The notes: a model not told the origin generated them from the sequence alone. A DNA stretch of 9,638 bases from Clostridia bacterium (GCA_027335515.1 DAHWHT010000036.1:1-9638), one strand, 5' to 3'. Counted from the stretch's first letter, positions 1 through 6,922 are shown. Made by a program: numbers and translations.

Positions 1-2
1 GG

Positions 3-2102
3 CGCGCGGCGCGCGGCGGCCTTTTGGCTGGCGCCGATCTCTTTCGGGTGGGCGCGACCGCCGGCTGTCTGGGGGCGCTTTCCAGCCACTTTGCCGCGCA
101 CACCGCCCTGGCACCGCGCCTGGCCGATTGGGCCGAAGCCATCGCGGACTTCGAAGCGGTGCGGGCCGAGATCAGCCGCTGCATCGGGCCGGATGGCGAT
201 GTCCTGGACCGGGCGAGTCCGCAACTGGCGGCGGCGCGCCAGGAGGCCCGGCGGCTCGAGGCCGCGCTGCGCGACCGCCTGGAGGCGTTGGTGCGCAGCC
301 CCGCGCTGCAGGGGGCTTTGCAGGAGCCGCTGGTCACCCAGCGCCGCGACCGCTTTGTCTTGCCGGTGCGGTCCGAGGCCCGCAGCCAGTTGCCGGGCCT
401 GATCCCTGACCAATCGGCGAGCGGCGCCACGGTCTTCATCGAGCCGCTCGCCACCGTGGAGACGGGCAACCGGTGGCGGGCCGCCCAGGCCAGGGTGGCG
501 GCCGAGGAGGTGCGCGTCCTCACGGAGCTCTCCGCCTTGGCCGGGCGCGATGCCCGCGCCTGGGAGCGGTCGCTGCAGGCGGGCGGCCACCTTGACCTGG
601 TGACCGCCAAGGCCTTGCTCGCGGAGACCTGGGTGGCGTGCGCCCCGGAACTGCTGTCGGAGCCGGCGCTGGAACTTTCGCAGGCGCGCCACCCCCTCTT
701 GGCGCGGCCGGTTCCCGTCGATCTGCGCCTGGGCCTGGATTTTGACGCCCTGGTGTTGACGGGCCCGAACACCGGCGGCAAGACGGTCAGCCTGAAGATC
801 GCCGGCCTCTTTTCCTGCCTGTGCCAGGCGGGTCTGCACCTGCCGGCCGCCACGGCGCGCTGCGGGGTTTTCCCTCGCGTCTGTGGCGATGCCGGCGACG
901 ATCAGGGTGTGGTCCAGAGCCTGTCGACCTTCTCTTCGCACATGCGGGCGGTCGTGGCGGCGGTGCGGGCGGCGGTTCCCGGCGCGCTGGTGCTGTTGGA
1001 CGAACTCGGGGCGGGCACCGATCCGGGCGAGGGCGCCGCCCTGGCCATGGCGGTCCTGGAGCACCTCGTGGCCGCGGGGGCGCGGGTGCTGGTGACGACG
1101 CACTACAGTGAGTTGAAGGCCTTCGCCCATCGCGAGCCGAGGTTCGAAAACGGCTCGGTCTCCTTTGACTCCGAGACGCTCGCCCCGACCTACCACCTGA
1201 TGATCGGTGTGCCAGGTCCCAGTCAGGCCTTTGCCATTGCGGAGCGGCTGGGTCTGGACGCGGCGGTCGTGGCGCGGGCGCGGGCGCTGCAGCGGCCCGA
1301 GCAGCGGCATGTGGAGCAGCTGATCGCGGGTATGGCCGCCGACGAGCAACGGTTGCGCGAGGCCGCGCGGCAAGCCGAGGCGCAGCGGTCGCAGGTCGAG
1401 GCCCTGCGCATCGAGTTGGAGCAGGCCCGACAGCGGCTGGAACTCGAGCGGACCACGGTGCTGGCGGAGGCCCGACGGGAAGCGGCGGCGGCCACGGCGG
1501 CGGCCGCGCGGGAGGCGGACGCCGTGGTGCGCGAGTTGCGCCGGCTCGCCGACCGCGCGCAGACGGAAGGGGCGCTGGCCGAGGCAGAGGCCCAGCGGGA
1601 CCGCCTGCGGAGCCTGGCGGCCGCGCCGGCCGCCGCCGCGCCGGTGGCCCGCGCCTGGCACGCCGGCCAACCGGTCCGCATCGTCAGCCTCGGGCGGGAG
1701 GGCGTACTGCTGGCGGCGCCCAGCGGGGACGATGCGCTGGTGCAGGCCGGTGGTCTGCGGTTGCACGTGCCGTTGGCCGATCTGCTGCCGGCGGCGGTGG
1801 CCCCTGCGGCCGCGGCCGCGGCGCGGCGCAGCCCGGCTGCGGTGGTGCTGCCGCAGGCCGCCGTGGAGTGCGATCTGCGCGGTCTGCGCGCGGATGCGGC
1901 CTTGGCGCGCGCCGACAAGGCCCTGGACGATGCCGTGCTCGCCGGGCTGGGTGAGTTGCGCCTGATCCACGGCAAAGGGACCGGGGTGTTGCGCCAGGTG
2001 GTCGGGGAGTTCCTGCGCGGCCATCCCCAGGTGGCGGGCTTCCGTCTGGGGGGAAGCGGCGAGGGCGGCGACGGCGCGACGGTCGTGACGTTGCGGGCGT
2101 GA
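3..2102 (+). CDS. mutS2: MutS2 family ATPase/endonuclease (5'-partial)
   Basis: Homodimeric MutS-type ATPase with a C-terminal Smr nuclease domain. The family is linked to suppression of recombination, and in Bacillus to recognition and splitting of collided ribosomes (RqcU). The frame is open at the window edge: about 699 codons are visible against a usual ~780, so roughly the first 80 residues are missing, and the first in-window TTG (24) is not the real start. Numbering from that TTG: coiled-coil/lever region ~1-230; Walker A GPNTGGKT at 247-254; signature STFSSHM at 301-307; Walker B LVLLDE at 322-327; VTTHYSELK near 358-365; long Ala/Arg/Glu coiled coil ~430-535; KOW-like linker ~545-590; Smr domain ~613-692 with DLRG (617-620), HGKGTG (649-654) and the GEGGDGATVV ending. 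All ATPase motifs look intact. The only visible variation is CDLRG for the usual LDLRG. Likely a functional gene; identification is very secure. Confidence 0.96.
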   Translation, partial: RAARGGLLAGADLFRVGATAGCLGALSSHFAAHTALAPRLADWAEAIADFEAVRAEISRCIGPDGDVLDRASPQLAAARQEARRLEAALRDRLEALVRSPALQGALQEPLVTQRRDRFVLPVRSEARSQLPGLIPDQSASGATVFIEPLATVETGNRWRAAQARVAAEEVRVLTELSALAGRDARAWERSLQAGGHLDLVTAKALLAETWVACAPELLSEPALELSQARHPLLARPVPVDLRLGLDFDALVLTGPNTGGKTVSLKIAGLFSCLCQAGLHLPAATARCGVFPRVCGDAGDDQGVVQSLSTFSSHMRAVVAAVRAAVPGALVLLDELGAGTDPGEGAALAMAVLEHLVAAGARVLVTTHYSELKAFAHREPRFENGSVSFDSETLAPTYHLMIGVPGPSQAFAIAERLGLDAAVVARARALQRPEQRHVEQLIAGMAADEQRLREAARQAEAQRSQVEALRIELEQARQRLELERTTVLAEARREAAAATAAAAREADAVVRELRRLADRAQTEGALAEAEAQRDRLRSLAAAPAAAAPVARAWHAGQPVRIVSLGREGVLLAAPSGDDALVQAGGLRLHVPLADLLPAAVAPAAAAAARRSPAAVVLPQAAVECDLRGLRADAALARADKALDDAVLAGLGELRLIHGKGTGVLRQVVGEFLRGHPQVAGFRLGGSGEGGDGATVVTLRA

Positions 2103-2106
2103 CGGC

Positions 2107-2128
2107 GGGGCCGGGTCGCCCCGGCCCC
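2107..2128 (+). terminator. GC hairpin after mutS2, no U-tract
   Basis: Perfect 9-bp stem GGGGCCGGG / CCCGGCCCC (2107-2115 with 2120-2128) around a TCGC loop, starting 4 nt after the mutS2 stop. There is no following T-run, so this is either an atypical intrinsic terminator or a 3'-end stabilising hairpin. The remaining stretch up to lipM (2129-2243) holds no gene and no promoter I would defend. Confidence 0.5.
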
Positions 2129-2258
2129 CACAGGAAGCGCCGCCGGGTCCGTCCGCCCTTGGCCCCCGTGCACCGCTAGCATCCCCGCGGCCCGGCGCCC
2201 AGAACCCGAGGGAATCCACGGTCCGGCCGGCAGGCTTGCACATGGGGGGAGAGGCGCG

Positions 2259-3047
2259 ATGGTGCGCTGGTCGTTGGTGCGCGACGGGGCCGCGGGCGGG
2301 GCCGCGAACATGGCGCGCGATCTTTCCCTGGCCGAGGACGTCGCGGCCGGGCGGCGGCCGCCGGTGCTGCGGCTGTACGGGTGGGCGCCGCCCGCCGTCT
2401 CGTTGGGGCGGAATCAGGACGCCGACGAGGCGTGCGACGCGGTCGCCTGCGCGGCCGCCGGCTGGGACGTGGTGCGCCGGCCGACCGGCGGTCGGGCGGT
2501 GCTGCACGCCGCGGATGAGGTAACCTACATGGTGGCGCTGCCGCTGGAACTGGCCCCGCCGGGCGTGCTGGCGGCCTATGCCTGGTTGGCGCGGGCCTTG
2601 GTCGCCGCCTACAGGAATCTGGGCGTGCCCGCCACCCTGGAGGCCGAGGGATCCGGGGCCGGTGGCCGCAGCGGCGCCTGCTTTGCCGCCCCGGCCCGGC
2701 ACGAGATCGTCTGCGCCGGGCGCAAGCTCGCCGGCAGCGCCCAGGTGCGCCGCGCCGGCTACCTGTTGCAGCATGGCGCGCTGCCGTTGCGCTTTGACGC
2801 CGGTCTGCATGCGCGCCTGCTGGGCCTGGACGCCGGCCAGACCGCGGCGCTGGCGGGGCATGCGGCCGGGCTGGCGGATTTCCTGAGGCCGGTGCCGTCC
2901 CGCACCGAGGTGGAGGACGCGCTGGTCCAGGGCTTCGAGCAGGCCCTCGGTATCGGGTTCGCGAAGGACGTGTCTACGGCGGGGGGTGGCGCGGCTGCGG
3001 ATACTGGTGCTGCACGGACCCAATCTGAACCTGCTCGGCCGGCGTGA
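2259..3047 (+). CDS. lipM: Octanoyltransferase LipM-like (lipoate/biotin ligase family)
   Basis: Cofactor-transferase of the biotin/lipoate A/B ligase family. LipM moves octanoyl from acyl carrier protein to GcvH, the first step of lipoate assembly in Firmicutes. Visible motifs: YGWAPPAVSLGRNQ at 40-53, RRPTGGRAVLH at 73-83, CF at 141-142 (position of the LipM catalytic Cys, which LplA ligases lack), GRKLAGSAQVRR at 154-165 with the acyl-binding-site Lys156, and LQHGALPL at 170-177. Length is 262 aa; the LipM family is usually near 275-280. The ATG at 2259 is preceded by a purine-rich Shine-Dalgarno (2244-2254; GGAG 7 nt before the start). The last ~21 residues are Ala/Gly/Thr-rich and read through the first codons of aroQ in another frame, so they are probably not conserved. 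Position before aroQ matches the Firmicute order. LplA/LipL alternatives fit the Cys position less well. Confidence 0.88.
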   Translation: MVRWSLVRDGAAGGAANMARDLSLAEDVAAGRRPPVLRLYGWAPPAVSLGRNQDADEACDAVACAAAGWDVVRRPTGGRAVLHAADEVTYMVALPLELAPPGVLAAYAWLARALVAAYRNLGVPATLEAEGSGAGGRSGACFAAPARHEIVCAGRKLAGSAQVRRAGYLLQHGALPLRFDAGLHARLLGLDAGQTAALAGHAAGLADFLRPVPSRTEVEDALVQGFEQALGIGFAKDVSTAGGGAAADTGAARTQSEPARPA

Positions 3048-3450
3048 GCCGGAGGTGTATGGGACGCAGACCCTCGAGGGGATCGACGCGGACCTGCGCG
3101 CGCTGGGGGCCGAACTCGGCATCGGCGTCGACTGCGCCCAGTACAACGGCGAGGGCGAACTGGTCACGGCGATCGGCCAGGCGGTCGGCCCTTACGCCGG
3201 GTTGGTGATCAACCCGGCCGCCTACACGCATACCAGCGTCGCGATCCGGGACGCCATCGCCGCGGTGGGCGGCATGGGGGTGCCGGCCGTCGAGGTCCAC
3301 CTTTCCCAGCCGGCCGCGCGCGAGGCCTTCCGTCACCGGTCGCTGGTGGCGGATGTCTGCCGCGGCAGCGTCGCCGGGTTTGGCCCCGTCGGCTACCTCC
3401 TGGCGCTGCGGGGCCTGCATGCCGTGCTCCGGGCCGGTGGTCGCCCATGA
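2986..3450 (+). CDS. aroQ: Type II 3-dehydroquinate dehydratase
   Basis: Converts 3-dehydroquinate to 3-dehydroshikimate in the shikimate pathway; class II enzymes are cytosolic dodecamers of ~145-155 aa, and this one is 154. Motifs: HGPNLNLLGRREPEVYG at 10-26 (Asn13, Arg20, Tyr25), INPAAYTHTSVAIRD at 75-89 (Asn76, His82), EVHLS at 103-107 (Glu103, His105, Ser107), AREAFR with Arg112, and GFGPVGYLLAL near the end. All residues I know as catalytic in the family are present. The segment normally QSNHEGEL reads QYNGEGEL (52-59), a local variation outside the core catalytic set. Start is GTG at 2986; the preceding G-run touches the start codon and AAGGA (2964-2968) is too distant, so initiation probably relies on coupling to the overlapping lipM. 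The stop overlaps the next gene's ATG. Confidence 0.95.
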   Translation: MARLRILVLHGPNLNLLGRREPEVYGTQTLEGIDADLRALGAELGIGVDCAQYNGEGELVTAIGQAVGPYAGLVINPAAYTHTSVAIRDAIAAVGGMGVPAVEVHLSQPAAREAFRHRSLVADVCRGSVAGFGPVGYLLALRGLHAVLRAGGRP

Positions 3451-4523
3451 TCAGGCGGCTGCAGGCGGTGCGGCAGGCCCTGGCGCAGCTCCGGCCGGGT
3501 GTCGGTGCGCTGGTGGTGAGCGGCGAGGCCGACCGCCGCTACCTCTCGGGCTTTCGCGGCGATAGCGGCCTGCTTTGGATCACGCCGGACGACGCGGCGC
3601 TTGTCACCGACGCCCGCTTCTGGGAGCAGGCCGAACGCGAGTGTCCCACTTGGCGCCTGGTCCGCCAGCAGGGGGCGCTGGCGCCGATGGTCGCCGGCCT
3701 GGCCGCCGAGGGCGGGGTGCGGGCCTTGGCCTTCCAGCCCGAGTCGGTCAACTACGCGACGTATCGGTCGTGGCGGCGTGCGCTCGTCGGGGTGCGCCTG
3801 GTCGCGGCGGGCGGCCTGATCGACGGATTGCGGCTGTGCAAGCAGCCGGAGGAGTTGGCGGCGATCCGGCGCGCGGCCGCGCTGACCGACGCGGTGTTCG
3901 CGCAGTGGCTGCCGCAGTGCCGCGCCGGGGCGGTGGAGGCGGAACTGGCCCTGGATCTGGAGGTGCGCCTGCGGCGGGCCGGTGCGCAGGGCGTGTCGTT
4001 TCCGCCCATCGTCGCGGCGGGACCGCGGGGGGCGATGGCGCACGCCATCGCCGGCCCGGAGCGCCTGGCCGCCGGTGATATGGTGGTGGTGGACGTCGGC
4101 GCGCGCGTCGATGGCTACTGCTCGGATATGACTCGGACGGTGGTGGTGCCGGGGGCGCCACCGCCACCGGAAGCGGCGGCGGCCCGCGCCCTGGTGGTGG
4201 AGGCCATGCGGGCGGGCGTCGCGGCCCTGCGGCCCGGTGCGGGCGCGGTGGAAGTGGACGCGGTCGTCCGCGCCGTCATCACGGCCGGCGGTCACGGCGA
4301 GCACTTCGGCCACGGCACCGGCCACGGGGTCGGCCTGGAGGTGCACGAACCGCCGCGCATCTCGCCGCACGGCGACCCGGGGGCCCGCATCCCTCTGGGC
4401 GCGGTGGTGACGGTGGAGCCCGGGGTGTATGTGGCGGGGCGGTTTGGGGTGCGGATGGAACAGCTGGTCCACGTCGGGGCGGACGGCCCGGAGGTCCTGA
4501 GCCGGTCGCCGCTGGAGGCCTGA
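3447..4523 (+). CDS. M24 family Xaa-Pro peptidase (PepQ/PepP-like)
   Basis: Cytosolic dinuclear-metal peptidase that removes N-terminal residues before proline or splits Xaa-Pro dipeptides; 358 aa, the size of the Firmicute YqhT/PapA type. An N-terminal creatinase-like domain covers ~1-125 (SGFRGDSGLLWITPDDAALVTD near 34-55), followed by the pita-bread catalytic domain ~130-358. Metal ligands by alignment to known M24 enzymes: Asp216 (VDVG) and Asp227 (CSDMTRT), His293 in GHGTGHGVG, Glu324 in VEPGVY and Glu338 in VRMEQ. His199 (AMAH), His289 and His300 sit at the expected substrate/proton sites. The usual VRIED reads VRMEQ, changing only the residue after the ligand. The ATG at 3447 overlaps the aroQ stop as ATGA, implying translational coupling. 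Substrate class (aminopeptidase or dipeptidase) cannot be fixed from sequence; methionine aminopeptidase is excluded by the N-domain. Confidence 0.93.
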   Translation: MIRRLQAVRQALAQLRPGVGALVVSGEADRRYLSGFRGDSGLLWITPDDAALVTDARFWEQAERECPTWRLVRQQGALAPMVAGLAAEGGVRALAFQPESVNYATYRSWRRALVGVRLVAAGGLIDGLRLCKQPEELAAIRRAAALTDAVFAQWLPQCRAGAVEAELALDLEVRLRRAGAQGVSFPPIVAAGPRGAMAHAIAGPERLAAGDMVVVDVGARVDGYCSDMTRTVVVPGAPPPPEAAAARALVVEAMRAGVAALRPGAGAVEVDAVVRAVITAGGHGEHFGHGTGHGVGLEVHEPPRISPHGDPGARIPLGAVVTVEPGVYVAGRFGVRMEQLVHVGADGPEVLSRSPLEA

Positions 4524-4580
4524 GCTTTCGAGGCGCCCGATGTGCGTCGGGGTGGGCACGCGGATGGGCGGCACGTATGG

Positions 4581-4587
4581 AAAGGGG
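4581..4587 (+). promoter_or_regulatory. Shine-Dalgarno that decides the efp start
   Basis: AAAGGGG, complementary to the anti-SD region, with 9 nt to GTG 4597 but only 3 nt to ATG 4591. This spacing is the reason for choosing the GTG start. Confidence 0.5.
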
Positions 4588-4596
4588 TGGATGCCT

Positions 4597-5163
4597 GTGG
4601 CGGAGATGATCTCGACCACGGATTGGAGGGGCGGTATGACCGTCGAACTGGACGGCAACCCGACCCTGGTGTTGGAGAGCAACCATGTCAAGCCCGGCAA
4701 GGGGCCGGCCTTCGTGCGGGCGCGACTGAAGAACCTTCTGAGTGGTGCCATCTACGAGCGGACGTTTCGGTCGGCGGAGAAGGTGCCGGCCGCCCTGGTC
4801 GAGCGCAAGGACATGCAGTTCCTCTACGAGGCCGACCAGCAATACTTTCTGATGGACACAGAGAGCTATGAGCAGTTCCCCGTGTCGGCCGACACGATCG
4901 GCGACCAGCGCCGTTTCCTGCAGGAAAACATGCAACTGGTGGTCACCACCTACAAGGACGGCATCGTCGGGGTGGACCTGCCGACGACGATCGAGACCGA
5001 GGTGCGCGACACGGAGCCGGGCATCAAGGGCGATACCGTGAGCAACACGACCAAGCCGGCCGTGATTGATACCGGGGCGACCGTCCAGGTGCCGCTGTTT
5101 ATCGAGCGCGGCACGCGGATCAAGGTGGACACGCGCACCGGCCAGTATGTCAGCCGCGCCTGA
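4597..5163 (+). CDS. efp: Translation elongation factor P
   Basis: EF-P binds between the P and E sites and helps stalled ribosomes make Pro-Pro bonds. Three beta-barrel domains are recognisable. The KOW-like domain opens MISTTDWRGGMTVEL and carries the tip loop HVKPGKGPAF; its modifiable Lys is residue 32 counted from that Met (4606). The OB domains follow, ending VQVPLFIERGTRIKVDTRTGQYVSRA. GTG at 4597 is preferred as start because AAAGGGG (4581-4587) lies 9 nt upstream and the 188-aa product matches the family's 185-188. ATG 4591 (spacing 3), ATG 4606 (spacing 18) and ATG 4540 (extra non-family residues) fit less well. No gene for a lysine-modifying enzyme lies nearby, so the modification type is unknown. 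It is the last member of the lipM-aroQ-peptidase-efp run. Confidence 0.95.
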   Translation: MAEMISTTDWRGGMTVELDGNPTLVLESNHVKPGKGPAFVRARLKNLLSGAIYERTFRSAEKVPAALVERKDMQFLYEADQQYFLMDTESYEQFPVSADTIGDQRRFLQENMQLVVTTYKDGIVGVDLPTTIETEVRDTEPGIKGDTVSNTTKPAVIDTGATVQVPLFIERGTRIKVDTRTGQYVSRA

Positions 5164-5196
5164 GGGAACCTCGGTCCGATCACCGGCGTCCATGGT

Positions 5197-5225
5197 CCGG
5201 CCGGCGCCTCCGATGGGCCGGCCGG
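5197..5225 (+). promoter_or_regulatory. Inverted repeat between efp and the lipoprotein gene
   Basis: CCGGCCGGC (5197-5205) pairs with GCCGGCCGG (5217-5225), a 9-bp stem with an 11-nt loop, 33 nt after the efp stop. The 3' arm abuts the G-run (5225-5229) that serves as Shine-Dalgarno for the next gene. It may act as a partial terminator for efp or occlude ribosome binding on the lipoprotein message. No T-run follows. Confidence 0.4.
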
Positions 5226-5238
5226 GGGGATGGACGGG

Positions 5239-5718
5239 ATGAACGGCAGCGGGCCGCGCGTCGCGGCGGCTCTGTTGGCGGCGGCGGTCCTGACGGGGTG
5301 TGGGGCGGGTGGCGGCGCGCCGGGCGGGGCCTCCCGTGCGTCGGCGGCCACCCGCCACACCCTGACGGCCACCCATGCGGGGTTCGAGTTCCAGGCACCG
5401 GGTGCGGCGCCGGCCGGTGGTGGCCGCGTGGTGCTTACGGTGCGCTACCATGGGAAGCAGGCGACCAAGCTGCCGGTGGTAACGACCCGGGAGGCGGACA
5501 TCGCCGTCCTGCAGGGCGGACGGACCGTCTACCGCTGGTCGGCGGGCCGCGCCTTCGGCCAGATCGCCTTTGAGCAGGTGTGGCAGCCGGGGCAGGTGCG
5601 GCGCTACACCTTGTCCGTGCCGGCCTTGAAACCCGGTGTGTATTCGGTGGAATTCTATTTCCACGGCCGCGATTGGCTGACGCACCCGGTCCTGCGCGGG
5701 ACCTGGCGCGTCGCCTGA
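5239..5718 (+). CDS. Lipoprotein with BsuPI-like (proteinase-inhibitor type) domain
   Basis: Predicted secreted, lipid-anchored protein of 159 aa. The N-terminus has Arg, then a hydrophobic Ala/Leu stretch and the lipobox LTGC (Cys21 counting from ATG 5239), followed by a Gly/Ala/Ser linker. The mature part is all-beta in character: VVLTVRYHG (64-72), ADIAVLQGGRTVYRWSAG (87-103), a PGQ turn at 117-119, RRYTLSV, and KPGVYSVEFYFHG (131-143). This pattern of an Ig-like fold with an R/YRWS segment and closing PGxYxxE strand resembles the Pfam BsuPI family (intracellular proteinase inhibitor), which is often found fused to export signals in Firmicutes. True inhibitory function is not established for such proteins and is not claimed here. 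ATG 5239 is preferred because the GGGGG at 5225-5229 is 9 nt upstream; ATG 5230 in the same frame abuts it. Base composition matches neighbours. Confidence 0.72.
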   Translation: MNGSGPRVAAALLAAAVLTGCGAGGGAPGGASRASAATRHTLTATHAGFEFQAPGAAPAGGGRVVLTVRYHGKQATKLPVVTTREADIAVLQGGRTVYRWSAGRAFGQIAFEQVWQPGQVRRYTLSVPALKPGVYSVEFYFHGRDWLTHPVLRGTWRVA

Positions 5719-5723
5719 GGCGG

Positions 5724-5759
5724 CAGGGGCGCCCGGCGGGGGCCGGGCGCATACCCCTG
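5724..5759 (+). terminator. Long GC hairpin after the lipoprotein gene
   Basis: Inner perfect 9-bp stem GCGCCCGGC (5729-5737) / GCCGGGCGC (5742-5750) with a GGGG loop. Beyond an ATA bulge (5751-5753), CAGGG (5724-5728) can pair with CCCTG (5755-5759). It begins 5 nt after the stop and is the strongest hairpin in the window. No T-run follows, so it is probably a non-canonical terminator or a 3'-end barrier separating the lipoprotein gene from the cation exporter. Confidence 0.6.
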
Positions 5760-5873
5760 TCCATAGGGACGATGGCGGTCCACCGCGAAGGGAGGCCGGG
5801 GGGCCCGGCCGCGCGGCGGTCCGAAGGGGCTGGACGGGTGGCATGGGATCCTGAGGGGAAAGGGGAACGGCGG

Positions 5874-6815
5874 GTGGCGGCGCACTCCGAACGGGACGGC
5901 GGCAGCTTTCTGGGTGCGGCCTTTTGGTTTGCGCTGCTCCTGCTGCTGGCCGAAGCGGTCGGCGGCTGGGTCTCGCACAGCCTGGCCCTGTGGAGCGATG
6001 CCGGCCACATGCTCACCGACCTGCTGTCGCTGGGTCTGGCCTGGTATGCCGCCCGCTTGGCGCGGCGCGCCCCGACCCCGCGCCACAGCTATGGCTTCCA
6101 TCGAGCGGGAATTCTCACAGCCCTGTTCAACGCCGGTACGCTCCTGGCGATCTCGGCGGTGATCACGGTGGAAGCGGTCGGCCGACTCGGCCATCCGGTC
6201 GCCGTTCACCCCGCGGTGATGTGGGCCGTGGCGGCCCTGGGTCTGGTCGGCAACCTGTTCATCGGCCTGCGCCTCGGGCACGCGGGCCACGCGCACGGTC
6301 CGCTGAACGTCCGCGCCGCCTGGCTGCACGTGATGGGGGATGCGGCCGCGTCGGCCGCCGTGCTGGCGGCGGGCATCCTGGTGGCGGTCACCGGCCGTCT
6401 GTGGTGGGACCCGCTGGCGAGCCTGGCGGTGGCGCTGCTGATCGCCTTCGGGGCTTGGCGTCTGGCGGCCCGCACCGTGGACGTCCTGATGGAGGGGACC
6501 CCGCCGGGCATCGAGCCGCAGGCGGTGGCGGCCGCCCTGGAGGCGGATGTGGCGGTGCTGTCCGCGCACCACGTGCACATCTGGAGTCTGGACGGCAGGC
6601 GGACTTCGCTCAGTGGCCATCTGGTGTTGCGGGACGGACCGCTTTCGGATACCCGCCTGGTGCTGGACCGCGTCGGCCGCGCGCTGCAGACCCGCTTTGG
6701 TATCTGCCATGCCACGCTGCAACTGGAGAGTGAGGCGTCGGGTCCGTGCCCGGACGGCGACTGCGGGCACGCCGCGTCGCCGGAACCGTCCATGCCCTTG
6801 GCCCATCGGCACTGA
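5874..6815 (+). CDS. CDF-family divalent metal (Zn/Co/Cd) efflux transporter
   Basis: Inner-membrane cation/proton antiporter of the cation diffusion facilitator family, CzcD/ZitB/ZnT-like, 313 aa. Six hydrophobic segments are seen, the first starting FLGAAFWFALLLLLAEAVGG. The TM2 metal motif is SDAGHMLTD (His45, Asp49), and TM5 has HVMGD (His152, Asp156), giving the HD-HD tetrad typical of zinc-preferring members. A short His-containing loop (GHAGHAHG; His136, 139, 141) lies between TM4 and TM5. The cytoplasmic C-terminal domain starts near 205 and contains HHVHIWSLDG and CHATLQLE, both family hallmarks. The tail after it carries CPDGDCGH and a final HRH. Start: GTG 5874 has AGGGG (5861-5865) 8 nt upstream and gives a short N-terminus; the in-frame upstream extension overlaps the previous gene. 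No metal-responsive regulator is visible. Exact metal is inferred only. Confidence 0.93.
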   Translation: MAAHSERDGGSFLGAAFWFALLLLLAEAVGGWVSHSLALWSDAGHMLTDLLSLGLAWYAARLARRAPTPRHSYGFHRAGILTALFNAGTLLAISAVITVEAVGRLGHPVAVHPAVMWAVAALGLVGNLFIGLRLGHAGHAHGPLNVRAAWLHVMGDAAASAAVLAAGILVAVTGRLWWDPLASLAVALLIAFGAWRLAARTVDVLMEGTPPGIEPQAVAAALEADVAVLSAHHVHIWSLDGRRTSLSGHLVLRDGPLSDTRLVLDRVGRALQTRFGICHATLQLESEASGPCPDGDCGHAASPEPSMPLAHRH

Positions 6816-6851
6816 AAAACGCGCACCCCTCGCCCAAGGCCCCGCCCGCGC

Positions 6852-6866
6852 CGGGTCGAAAACCCG
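6852..6866 (+). terminator. Weak hairpin after the CDF gene
   Basis: CGGGT / ACCCG, 5-bp stem with a CGAAA loop, 37 nt past the stop; the closest thing to a terminator in the 107-nt gap. The same gap also holds the palindrome GGCCATGGCC (6884-6893). Both could be chance in GC-rich DNA. Confidence 0.2.
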
Positions 6867-6922
6867 TCGCCTGCGCTGGCCGTGGCCATGGCCGTTCGCC
6901 GGCGCCGAGGGGGGGCGATCCC

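Noticed and set aside
2159..2182. Promoter-like TTGGCC and TAGCAT upstream of lipM
   Set aside because: The spacer is only 12 nt and no better -35 lies at 17 nt.
1223..2311. 362-codon minus-strand open frame across the mutS2 3' end
   Set aside because: Antisense to the coiled-coil and Smr coding region, low-complexity Ala/Arg/Ser composition.
5764..5774. AGGGA with ATG 5772 as CDF start
   Set aside because: Spacing is 2 nt, and the added residues before the first membrane segment are Gly/Arg/Glu-rich and unlike the family.
3393..5844. Two long overlapping minus-strand open frames (452 and 521 codons)
   Set aside because: They are antisense to the peptidase, efp and lipoprotein genes, with Arg/Pro/His-rich composition and no motifs; the + strand genes are unambiguous.
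5580..5873. N-terminal extension of the CDF frame
   Set aside because: It overlaps the lipoprotein gene and the hairpin at 5724-5759, and encodes nothing CDF-like; GTG 5874 has a good Shine-Dalgarno.
6746..6922. N-terminal extension of the hydrolase frame
   Set aside because: It overlaps the CDF 3' end and has basic low-complexity residues; GTG 6923 has a Shine-Dalgarno and starts at the conserved region.
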